From NCBI GenBank assembly GCA_041628615.1, contig JBFKOW010000218.1:1-5026 (forward strand): DNA of 5,026 nucleotides, read 5' to 3'. The DNA is from JAMWZF01 sp041628615 (GTDB taxonomy: Bacteria > Pseudomonadota > Alphaproteobacteria > Rhodobacterales > Rhodobacteraceae). Below the pieces are notes generated by a model. The model was not told the origin of the DNA and did not search any database. It saw only the letters and a program-made list of their open reading frames with translations. Position 1 is the stretch's first letter; each line of letters opens with the position of its first letter. Positions 1-4,523 of the stretch are shown in pieces. The position numbers and the translations under genes are program-made.

Positions 1-308
1 GGCGCGAGGGCGAGGCGATCGCGTTCTGCGCGCCGGACGAGGCCGACCTGCTCGCCGCCATCGAAAAGACCATGCGGATCGAGATCCCGGTGGCCAGCGG
101 CCGCCGGCCCGCGATGCCCGAGACCGCCCCGAAGCCGCAGCGCAAGGGCAGCGGCCGGCGGCGCGGAAAGAAGGGCGGCAGCGGCTCGGGGTCCGGGCCG
201 ATTTCGGCGGTCGGCGGGTCCGGCGCGCAGGCCGGCACCGGCAAGCCCGGCCGCGCCCGGCCGCCGCGCCGGTCCGGCGCGTCGCGGCCCCGCCGCCGCG
301 CCGCCTGA
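1..308 (+). CDS. DEAD-box ATP-dependent RNA helicase, C-terminal fragment (RhlE-like)
   Basis: This is the 3' end of a gene that begins before the window; the reading frame starts at base 3 and ends with TGA at 306-308, giving 101 visible residues. The first residues (REGEAIAFCAPDEADLL, then IEKTM and IPVASG) match the stretch that follows helicase motif VI (HRxGRxGR) in DEAD-box helicases, close to the RhlE group, in which 'G.AIAF...E...L..IE..M...IP' closes the second RecA-like domain. After about residue 37 the protein becomes a disordered, basic tail rich in Gly, Ser, Arg and Lys (KGSGRRRGKKGG, then Gly-Ser repeats, then Arg-Pro-rich), typical of the RNA-binding extensions of these enzymes. 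The family unwinds short RNA duplexes in ribosome assembly and mRNA turnover in the cytoplasm. Catalytic motifs lie outside the window, so the RhlE subgroup is an inference; the helicase family call is firm. Confidence 0.85.
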   Translation, partial: REGEAIAFCAPDEADLLAAIEKTMRIEIPVASGRRPAMPETAPKPQRKGSGRRRGKKGGSGSGSGPISAVGGSGAQAGTGKPGRARPPRRSGASRPRRRAA

Positions 309-332
309 CGCGGCACAGCGCGCGACATGCCA

Positions 333-358
333 TCCGGGGCCGCAAGACCGGCCCCGGA
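333..358. terminator. GC-rich stem-loop between convergent genes, candidate bidirectional terminator
   Basis: A perfect 9-bp inverted repeat (TCCGGGGCC at 333-341 and GGCCCCGGA at 350-358) with an 8-nt loop lies in the 63-bp gap between the stops of the helicase (308) and hsp20 (372), where transcripts from both sides meet. No T-run follows on either strand, so classical intrinsic termination is not assured. Placement and stem strength are what support the call. Confidence 0.5.
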
Positions 359-371
359 GCCGCACCGCGGC

Positions 372-791
372 CTAGCCGCGCCGCACCGTCACCTTGCGGG
401 CCGCCCGCTCGGGCTCGCTCCGCTTGGGCACGGTGATCGTCAGCACACCGTCCTTGAGGGCCGCGCCGACCTTGTCGACATCGGCATCGCCGGGCAGCCG
501 GAACGACCGCCGGAAACTGCCATACTGGCGCTCGCTGAAATACCAGGTCTCGCCCTTCTCCTCGCGCTCGGTCCGCTTCTCGCCGGTCACGGTGACGACG
601 CCCTCGTCCACCGTCAGCTCGATATCGGTCTCGGCCACGCCGGGCAGTTCCATCGAGATCCGGTAGGCGCTGTCGTCTGTCGAGGCATCCGACGCCGGCG
701 ACACCCAGTTCGCCAGACGGCTGCCGAAGCTGCGGAACGGCTCGTAAAGCGACGGCCAGAGGCCGTGCGACTGAGACGTTTCAACCATCAT
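372..791 (-). CDS. Small heat-shock protein, Hsp20/alpha-crystallin family
   Basis: This 139-residue protein is an ATP-independent holdase chaperone: it binds unfolding proteins in the cytoplasm and keeps them soluble for refolding by DnaK/ClpB. A short N-terminal arm (about 1-37, with aromatic residues in LWPSLYEPFRSF) is followed by the alpha-crystallin domain (about 38-125). Family hallmarks are visible: YRISMELPGV (43-52), VTVTGEK (66-72), the YGSFRRSFRLP segment (90-100) and the closing GVLTITVPK motif (115-123). The tail carries VTV (134-136), an I-x-I-like oligomerisation motif. Length is normal for bacterial class A Hsp20. Two start codons are adjacent (ATG at 791-789 and 788-786). 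The ribosome binding site GGAGG (799-795) lies 3 nt from the first and 6 nt from the second, so the second may be the one used. The gene stands alone and has a probable FNR-type promoter upstream; no clear RpoH promoter or ROSE-like thermometer was seen. Confidence 0.93.
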   Translation of the reverse strand: MMVETSQSHGLWPSLYEPFRSFGSRLANWVSPASDASTDDSAYRISMELPGVAETDIELTVDEGVVTVTGEKRTEREEKGETWYFSERQYGSFRRSFRLPGDADVDKVGAALKDGVLTITVPKRSEPERAARKVTVRRG

Positions 792-826
792 GATCCTCCA
801 GTGTTCGGGTCCCGCGTTCCGCGCGC

Positions 827-832
827 ATGATA
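827..832 (-). promoter_or_regulatory. Candidate -10 element of hsp20
   Basis: On the minus strand the hexamer reads TATCAT, 5 of 6 matches to TATAAT. It would start transcription near 820, leaving a 29-nt leader that contains the GGAGG ribosome binding site. The region where a -35 would sit (about 850-855, AGGCCA on the minus strand) is poor, consistent with a promoter that needs an activator. Predicted by eye only. Confidence 0.5.
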
Positions 833-854
833 CCCGATCGGACGGCCATTGGCC

Positions 855-868
855 TTGACGGGGGTCAA
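855..868 (-). promoter_or_regulatory. FNR/FnrL-type operator upstream of hsp20
   Basis: The palindrome TTGAC-GGGG-GTCAA (CTTGAC...GTCAAG when extended to 854-869) has the 5-4-5 layout of FNR/CRP-family oxygen-responsive sites, whose consensus is TTGAT-N4-ATCAA. Its centre (861.5) is 41.5 bp upstream of the start point predicted from the TATCAT box at 832-827. That is the standard class II activator position. It suggests that hsp20 is induced under low oxygen by an FnrL-like regulator. The site could also affect pfkB, since TTGACG (855-860) resembles a plus-strand -35. Confidence 0.55.
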
Positions 869-900
869 GATCGCCGGTTCAACCAAGGAGACGCCGCGCT

Positions 901-912
901 GTTGGCGCTAAC
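901..912. promoter_or_regulatory. Candidate LacI-family-type operator upstream of the sugar kinase
   Basis: GTTGGCGCTAAC is a near-perfect palindrome centred on CG (arms GTT/AAC and core GCGC, with one mismatched pair at 904/909). LacI-family sugar regulators of proteobacteria often bind sites of the type TGTTAGCGCTAACA. It lies 45 bp before the pfkB start. A possible plus-strand promoter (TTGACG at 855-860, weak TTCAAC at 878-883, 17-bp spacer) would place this site just downstream of the transcription start, a usual repressor position. No regulator gene is in the window and a 12-bp imperfect palindrome could be chance. Confidence 0.3.
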
Positions 913-919
913 GACGGAC

Positions 920-942
920 GGCCCCGCCCCCGAAGGCGGGCC
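920..942 (+). other. GC-rich hairpin in the pfkB leader
   Basis: Arms 920-928 (GGCCCCGCC) and 935-942 (GGCGGGCC) can pair with one bulged C around a 6-nt loop. The hairpin ends 2 nt before the AAAGGA ribosome binding site (945-950), which itself is 6 nt from the ATG at 957. It may influence translation, or may merely reflect the very high GC content. No U-tract follows, so it is not a convincing terminator. Confidence 0.3.
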
Positions 943-956
943 AGAAAGGACGGCCG

Positions 957-1871
957 ATGATCCTCGCCTGCGGAGAAGCCCTGATCGACATGCTGCCGCG
1001 GGAAAGCACCCGCGGCGAAGCCGCCTTCGCCCCCCATGCCGGCGGCGCGGTGTTCAACACCGCCGTGGCGCTGGGCCGGCTGGGCGTGCCCACCGGGTTC
1101 GTCTGCGGCCTGTCCACCGACATGTTCGGCGACATGCTGACCGCGAAGCTGGTCGAGGCCGGGGTCGACCTGGGCTTCGCGCCCCGGCTCGACCTGCCGA
1201 CCACGCTGGCCTTCGTCACCCTCACCGACGGGCAGGCGCGCTATGCCTTCTTCGACGAGAACACCGCGCTGCGCGGCCTGACCCCGGACCATGTCGCCGG
1301 GGCCCGCGCCGAAGCCTACGTGTTCGGCTGCATCTCGCTGATCGGGTCGGGCTGCGGCGACACCTACGAGGCGCTGGCCACCCGAGCCGCCCCGGACAGC
1401 GTGATCCTGCTCGACCCGAACATCCGCGCCGGGTTCATCCGCGACGAGGCCCCCTACCGCGCCCGGCTCGACCGGATGATCGCGCTGGCCGACATCGTGA
1501 AGCTGTCCGACGAGGACCTGCACTGGCTGTCCGGGCCGGGCGACACCGGCGTCCTCGCCCGCGCGATCCTCGACAAGGGGCCGTCGCTGGTGTGCATCAC
1601 CGAAGGCTCGAAGGGGGTCACCGGTTACCACGCCGGGGGCGCGGTCTTCGTGCCCGCCACCAAGGTCGAGGTGGTCGACACCGTGGGCGCGGGCGACACC
1701 TTCAACGCCGGGCTGCTGGCGCAGCTGCACGGCGCGGGCCTGCTGACCAAGGCCGCCATCGCCGGGCTGACCGAGGAACAGATCGCCGCCGCGCTGGGGC
1801 TCGGGGCGAGATGCGCCGGCATCGTCGTCGGCCGCGCCGGGGCCAACCCGCCCTGGGCGCACGAATTGTGA
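957..1871 (+). CDS. PfkB/ribokinase-family sugar kinase, probably fructokinase-like
   Basis: This 304-residue cytoplasmic enzyme transfers phosphate from ATP to a sugar hydroxyl. It opens with the usual first strand MILACGEALIDMLP (1-14), where GEALID provides a sugar-binding Asp at 11. This is followed by the Gly-Gly substrate loop and PfkB signature 1 region (HAGGAVFNTAVALGRLG, 27-43). The lid region lies around 80-105, and LLDPNIR (151-157) is typical of fructokinases. KLSDEDLHWL (182-191) follows, then PfkB signature 2, DTVGAGDTFNAG (241-252), with the anion hole GAG and catalytic base Asp247. Length and all core motifs are intact. The AAAGGA ribosome binding site 6 nt upstream supports this ATG. 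The gene overlaps dtd by 4 bases (GTGA). No sugar transporter or other catabolic gene is adjacent in the window, so the substrate is uncertain: fructose is favoured by the DPNIR and GEALIDM style, but 2-keto-3-deoxygluconate or another ketose cannot be excluded. Confidence 0.9.
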   Translation: MILACGEALIDMLPRESTRGEAAFAPHAGGAVFNTAVALGRLGVPTGFVCGLSTDMFGDMLTAKLVEAGVDLGFAPRLDLPTTLAFVTLTDGQARYAFFDENTALRGLTPDHVAGARAEAYVFGCISLIGSGCGDTYEALATRAAPDSVILLDPNIRAGFIRDEAPYRARLDRMIALADIVKLSDEDLHWLSGPGDTGVLARAILDKGPSLVCITEGSKGVTGYHAGGAVFVPATKVEVVDTVGAGDTFNAGLLAQLHGAGLLTKAAIAGLTEEQIAAALGLGARCAGIVVGRAGANPPWAHEL

Positions 1872-2305
1872 GGGCGCTGGTCCAGCGCGTCGCCGAGGCC
1901 AGCGTCTCGGTCGACGGCGCGGTGATCGGGCGCACCGGGCCGGGGCTGATGATCCTCGTCTGCGCGATGGCGGGCGATCCGCCGGACGCGCCCGAACGGA
2001 TGGCGGCGAAGATCGCCAGGCTGCGCATCTTCCGCGACGCCGAGGGCCGGATGAACCGGTCCCTGCTCGACACCGGTGGCGGCGCGCTGGTGGTGTCGCA
2101 GTTCACGCTGGCCGCCGACACCTCGCGCGGGAACCGCCCCGGCTTCTCCACCGCCGCCCCGCCCGAGGCGGGCGAGGCCGCCTGCGAAGCCTTCGCCACC
2201 GCGCTCGCCGCCCTCGGACCGGCGGTCGAGACCGGCCGCTTCGGCGCCGACATGAAGGTCAGCCTGACCAACGACGGGCCGGTGACGATCTGGCTCGAGG
2301 TCTGA
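1868..2305 (+). CDS. dtd: D-aminoacyl-tRNA deacylase (DTD)
   Basis: This 145-residue protein hydrolyses D-amino acids (and glycine mischarged on tRNA-Ala) from tRNA, a chiral proofreading step in the cytoplasm. The family hallmarks are intact: N-terminal MRALVQRV, the active-site motif SQFTLAA (77-83, with Ser77 and Thr80 in the places known for E. coli Dtd), RGNRPGF (88-93 region), and the cross-subunit Gly-cisPro motif NDGPVT (135-140, Gly137-Pro138). Length equals the family's usual 145 residues. The start is GTG at 1868, because it gives the canonical N-terminus and no ATG is available in the right place. That GTG overlaps the pfkB stop as GTGA, so translation is probably coupled and no separate ribosome binding site is evident. 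An open frame continues upstream through pfkB, but its translation is low-complexity Arg/Pro and is not real protein. The 3' end lies 4 bp from the end of znuB on the opposite strand. Confidence 0.96.
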   Translation: MRALVQRVAEASVSVDGAVIGRTGPGLMILVCAMAGDPPDAPERMAAKIARLRIFRDAEGRMNRSLLDTGGGALVVSQFTLAADTSRGNRPGFSTAAPPEAGEAACEAFATALAALGPAVETGRFGADMKVSLTNDGPVTIWLEV

Positions 2306-2309
2306 GACC

Positions 2310-3101
2310 CTAGCGCAGCGCGCCGCGCAGCAGCGAGACCGCGAACAGCGCCACAGCGGTGCAGACGATGGTCGGGCCGACCGGAGTGTCCGCCGCCACC
2401 GCCGCGCCCAGCCCGCCCAGCGCCGCCGCCGTGCCGGCCAGCGCCGACAGCGCCGCCATGCCCTCGGGGCTGCGCGCCAGTCCCCGCGCCGTGGCCGCCG
2501 GCACGATCAGCAGCGCGGTGATCAGCAGCGCCCCGACCACCCGGATCGCCACCGCCACCACCACCGCCATCAGCAGCGCCAGCAACAGCCGCTGCCGTCC
2601 TGGCCGGATCCCGGCGGCGATCGACAGGTCGGGGCTCAGCGTCGCGGCGAGCAGCGCCGACCAGTTCCACCACAGCAGCCCGGCGACGGTCGCCGCCCCG
2701 GCCCAGATCAGCCCGACCTCTGCCCAGGTGACGAACAGCACGTCGCCGAACAGGAACCCCTCGAGGTCCAGCCGGGCCCCGCCCGGGGCCAGCGCCACCC
2801 CCACCAGCCCCGCCGCCAGCGCGCCGTGGGACAGCACCCCGAGGCTGAGGTTGATCTCGCGGCCCTGGCCTTCGAGCCAGTGCAGCGCCAGCGCCATCGC
2901 CGCCGCAGCGGCCAGCACCCCGGCGACGATCGACACAGACAGGACCAGCGACAGCGCCACCCCGAGGATCGCCGCGTGGGCGGTGGCGTCGCCAAAATAG
3001 GCCATCCGCCGCCAGACCACGAAACAGCCCAGCAAGCTCGCCGCCAGCGCGGTGCCGAGGGCAGCGAGGCCCGCCCGGATCAGGAAGGGATCGATGTCCA
3101 A
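2310..3101 (-). CDS. znuB: Zinc ABC transporter permease ZnuB
   Basis: This 263-residue inner-membrane protein forms the Zn2+ channel of the ZnuABC importer as a dimer. It belongs to the ABC-3 permease family. Visible signs are a first hydrophobic helix (about 7-29) leading into CFVVWRRMAYFGDATAHAAILGVAL (26-50), a hallmark of ZnuB, then further hydrophobic helices (about 50-75, 88-106, 123-145, 171-205, 216-236, 242-258). DLEGFLFGDVL (112-122) is the family's typical loop. VGALLITALLIVPAATA (189-205) contains the conserved segment next to the ZnuC contact region, and DTPVGPTIV (238-246) closes the last loop. The start is inferred to be TTG (3101-3099): it is 4 nt after the znuC stop and gives the normal N-terminus and length. 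The only nearby ATG (Met33) would remove the first helix, and the open frame upstream merely antisenses or reads through the znuC tail. No strong ribosome binding site precedes TTG, so coupling to znuC is likely. Confidence 0.93.
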   Translation of the reverse strand: MDIDPFLIRAGLAALGTALAASLLGCFVVWRRMAYFGDATAHAAILGVALSLVLSVSIVAGVLAAAAAMALALHWLEGQGREINLSLGVLSHGALAAGLVGVALAPGGARLDLEGFLFGDVLFVTWAEVGLIWAGAATVAGLLWWNWSALLAATLSPDLSIAAGIRPGRQRLLLALLMAVVVAVAIRVVGALLITALLIVPAATARGLARSPEGMAALSALAGTAAALGGLGAAVAADTPVGPTIVCTAVALFAVSLLRGALR

Positions 3102-3105
3102 GGGT

Positions 3106-3948
3106 CTAGCCGTGGCTGTGGGGATCGTGGGGGTGGTCGTGGCGATGCCCGCGGTTTTCGTGGCCGTGGTGCCCGTGCCCGTGCGCGTGCCCGTGTCCGT
3201 GCCCGTGGGGATCGTGCGGCGCGGCCCCCGGCCGGTCATGGGCATGGTCGTGCCGGTGGCGATAGAGCGCCAGCGCCCCGCCGGTCCCGGACCCGAACAG
3301 CTCGCGGTAGGCCGGGGCGGCGCTGACCACCGCCGGGCTGCCCTCGCAGCAGACATGGCCGTTGAGGCAAACCACCCGGTTCGACGCGCTCATCACCACG
3401 TGCAGGTCGTGGCTGACCAGCAGGACGGCGCAGCCATGCACGTCGCGCAGGTGTTCGAGCTGGCGGTAGAAGGCGGCCGCGCCGGGCTGGTCGAGACCCT
3501 GGGTCGGTTCGTCGAGGATCAGCAAGTCCGGGTCGCCCAGCAGGGCGCGGGCCAGCATCGCGCGCTGGAACTGGCCGCCCGACAGCCCGGCGACGGGCCG
3601 GTCGGCAAGCTCGGCCGCCCCGGCCTCCTCCAGCGCAGCGGCGGCCGCGGCATCGCTCACCCGGCGCGGCAGGTCGAGGAACCGGCGCAGGGTCATCGGC
3701 AGCGTCGCGTCGATGGCGAGCTTCTGCGGCACGTAGCCGACCTTCAGCCCCGGCGCCCGGACGATCCGCCCGGCCGAGACCGGGACCGCGCCCAGCAGCG
3801 CCCGCACCAGCGTCGTCTTGCCCGAGCCGTTGGGGCCGACGAGGGTGACGATCTCGCCCCGGTCTATGCGGAAATCGACGCCGGTGAGGGCGGCCAGCGT
3901 GCCGTGCCGGACGCTCAGGCCGGTGGCTTCGACCAGCGGCGCGGTCAT
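3106..3948 (-). CDS. znuC: Zinc ABC transporter ATP-binding protein ZnuC with His-rich C-terminal tail
   Basis: This 280-residue ATPase powers ZnuABC from the cytoplasmic face of the membrane. All nucleotide-binding motifs are present in order: Walker A GPNGSGKT (38-45), Q-loop VPQ (Gln75), signature LSGGQ (122-126), Walker B LLILDE (142-147), D-loop GLD (151-153) and switch His180 (LLVSHDLH). The phrase DEPTQGLD and NGHVCCEGSP (196-205) are characteristic of ZnuC rather than of other importers. After the ATPase fold ends at about residue 230, a tail of 50 residues (231-280) holds 20 histidines, mostly as HGHGHAHGHGHHGH and HDH/HPH units. E. coli ZnuC is about 250 residues and has no such extension. 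The ATG start overlaps the zur stop (ATGA, 3948-3945), and znuB begins 4 nt after the stop, so the three genes form one operon under Zur. The tail probably binds zinc; its role (zinc storage, sensing or feedback on uptake) is inference. Confidence 0.95.
   Translation of the reverse strand: MTAPLVEATGLSVRHGTLAALTGVDFRIDRGEIVTLVGPNGSGKTTLVRALLGAVPVSAGRIVRAPGLKVGYVPQKLAIDATLPMTLRRFLDLPRRVSDAAAAAALEEAGAAELADRPVAGLSGGQFQRAMLARALLGDPDLLILDEPTQGLDQPGAAAFYRQLEHLRDVHGCAVLLVSHDLHVVMSASNRVVCLNGHVCCEGSPAVVSAAPAYRELFGSGTGGALALYRHRHDHAHDRPGAAPHDPHGHGHGHAHGHGHHGHENRGHRHDHPHDPHSHG
3109..3258 (-). repeat. Degenerate His-codon repeat encoding the ZnuC tail
   Basis: This stretch of znuC encodes residues 231-280. 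Around 3170-3212 the plus strand shows short imperfect tandem units (CGTGCC, CGTGCG, CGTGTC), corresponding to Gly-His and Ala-His dipeptides. The pattern suggests growth by slippage or unequal recombination followed by drift, in contrast to the exact repeats in znuA. Confidence 0.7.
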
Positions 3949-4424
3949 GCCCGGCCCTGGCAGGCGGGGCACAGGCCCTCGGCCTCGATCACGGTCTGCT
4001 CGATGGCGAATCCCGCCGCCGCCGCCGCCCCGGCCATCGGCGCGCGGGCCGCGGTCTCGGCGACCTTGTGGCAGGACCGGCAGATCATGAACGCCGGGTC
4101 GTGGACGGCGCCGGGATGGGCGCAGGCGACGAAGGCGTTCAGCCGCTCGATCCGGTGGGCAAAGCCGTTCTCGGTCAGGAAGGCCAGCGCCCGATAGGCC
4201 ACTGGCGGCGCGGCCCCGTCGAGCCGCTCCAGCACCTCGTAGGCGCCAACCGCCTCGTGCGCCTCGAGCAGGATCGACAGCACCTGCCGGCGCACCGGGG
4301 TGAACCGCAAGCCCTTTTCCGCGCACACCCTTTCCGCCGCCGCCAGGGCGGTTGCGATGCAGGCCCGGTGGTCATGCCGGTCGAACCCGTGCGGCGCTTC
4401 GGCGGGACGGTCCGGTACGGACAT
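3945..4424 (-). CDS. zur: Zinc uptake regulator Zur (Fur family)
   Basis: This 159-residue repressor binds DNA as a dimer when loaded with Zn2+ and shuts off zinc import. An N-terminal winged helix spans about 20-92: LRFTPVRRQVLSILLEA (39-55) and the recognition-helix region APPVAYRALAFL (72-83), a Zur-type replacement of the Fur TVYR motif. The C-terminal metal and dimer domain holds two CxxC pairs, CRSC (115-118) and CPAC (152-155), matching the structural zinc site. His90, Cys101, His108 and Glu123 line up with the regulatory-site ligands of E. coli Zur. VIEAEGLCPAC (145-155) is a Zur hallmark that separates it from Fur, as does its location beside znu genes. A weak AAAGG ribosome binding site (4440-4436) lies 11 nt from the ATG. 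It is the first gene of zur-znuC-znuB, and its 3' end overlaps the znuC start. Because a Zur box lies 43 bp upstream, it is expected to repress itself along with the transporter. Confidence 0.95.
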   Translation of the reverse strand: MSVPDRPAEAPHGFDRHDHRACIATALAAAERVCAEKGLRFTPVRRQVLSILLEAHEAVGAYEVLERLDGAAPPVAYRALAFLTENGFAHRIERLNAFVACAHPGAVHDPAFMICRSCHKVAETAARAPMAGAAAAAGFAIEQTVIEAEGLCPACQGRA

Positions 4425-4458
4425 CGAAGAACGAACCTTTCGCAGCGGATGCCGGTCG

Positions 4459-4486
4459 TTGACATCCTGTTATGTTATAACATAAC
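4459..4486 (+). promoter_or_regulatory. Candidate znuA promoter
   Basis: A perfect -35 hexamer TTGACA (4459-4464) is followed after 16 bp by CATAAC (4481-4486), a 4 of 6 match to the -10 consensus. Transcription would start near 4493, some 31 nt before the znuA ATG. The Zur palindrome covers the spacer and -10, so bound Zur would block RNA polymerase. The -10 assignment is weaker than the -35. I could not identify an equally good promoter for zur on the other strand. Confidence 0.6.
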
Positions 4487-4487
4487 A
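4468..4487. promoter_or_regulatory. Zur box: operator shared by znuA and zur-znuCB
   Basis: A perfect 20-bp palindrome with half-site TGTTATGTTA and its exact complement TAACATAACA sits in the 99-bp divergent region. It is entirely out of character with the GC-rich surroundings. Its core resembles known proteobacterial Zur sites, which are AT-rich palindromes containing GTTATA/TATAAC-like cores (GAAATGTTATANTATAACATTTC type). Its position over the znuA -10 region and 43 bp before zur fits dual repression of both transcripts at high zinc. Confidence 0.9.
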
Positions 4488-4523
4488 AGCCTACCGCATC
4501 CCAGACCCGGAGACAAGCCGCCG

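Noticed and set aside
72..308. Small basic 78-residue protein starting at the ATG at 72
   Set aside because: The frame is open from base 3 and the upstream residues match the end of a DEAD-box helicase, so the ATG is an internal Met.
792..956. RpoH-type heat-shock promoter or RNA thermometer for hsp20
   Set aside because: CTTGAC on the minus strand (869-864) resembles an RpoH -35, but no CCCCAT/CYTAT-like -10 lies at the right distance, and the 29-nt leader predicted is too short for a ROSE element.
879..1862. Minus-strand open frame of over 300 codons opposite pfkB
   Set aside because: Composition (Gly, Arg, Gln, Val, His-rich without any motif) is what GC-rich codon bias on the other strand produces; the plus-strand kinase is fully explained.
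827..1867. Long open frame upstream of and continuous with dtd (plus strand)
   Set aside because: Its translation before 1868 is Arg/Pro/Ala low-complexity and antisynchronous with the intact PfkB kinase in another frame. Only the part from GTG 1868 matches a family (Dtd).
1702..2673. Minus-strand open frame spanning pfkB, dtd and the znuB 3' end
   Set aside because: It crosses three real genes, begins with Gly/Ala/Arg repeats, and shows no domain; a shadow of high GC.
2359..3000. Plus-strand Ser/Ala/Pro-rich open frame opposite znuB
   Set aside because: Antisense to a complete ZnuB; no recognisable motif or ribosome binding site.
3052..4197. Plus-strand 381-codon open frame opposite znuC and zur
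   Set aside because: The Val-Pro-Val-Pro N-terminus is the antisense reading of the His-rich codons and the rest mirrors znuC/zur; not a membrane protein.
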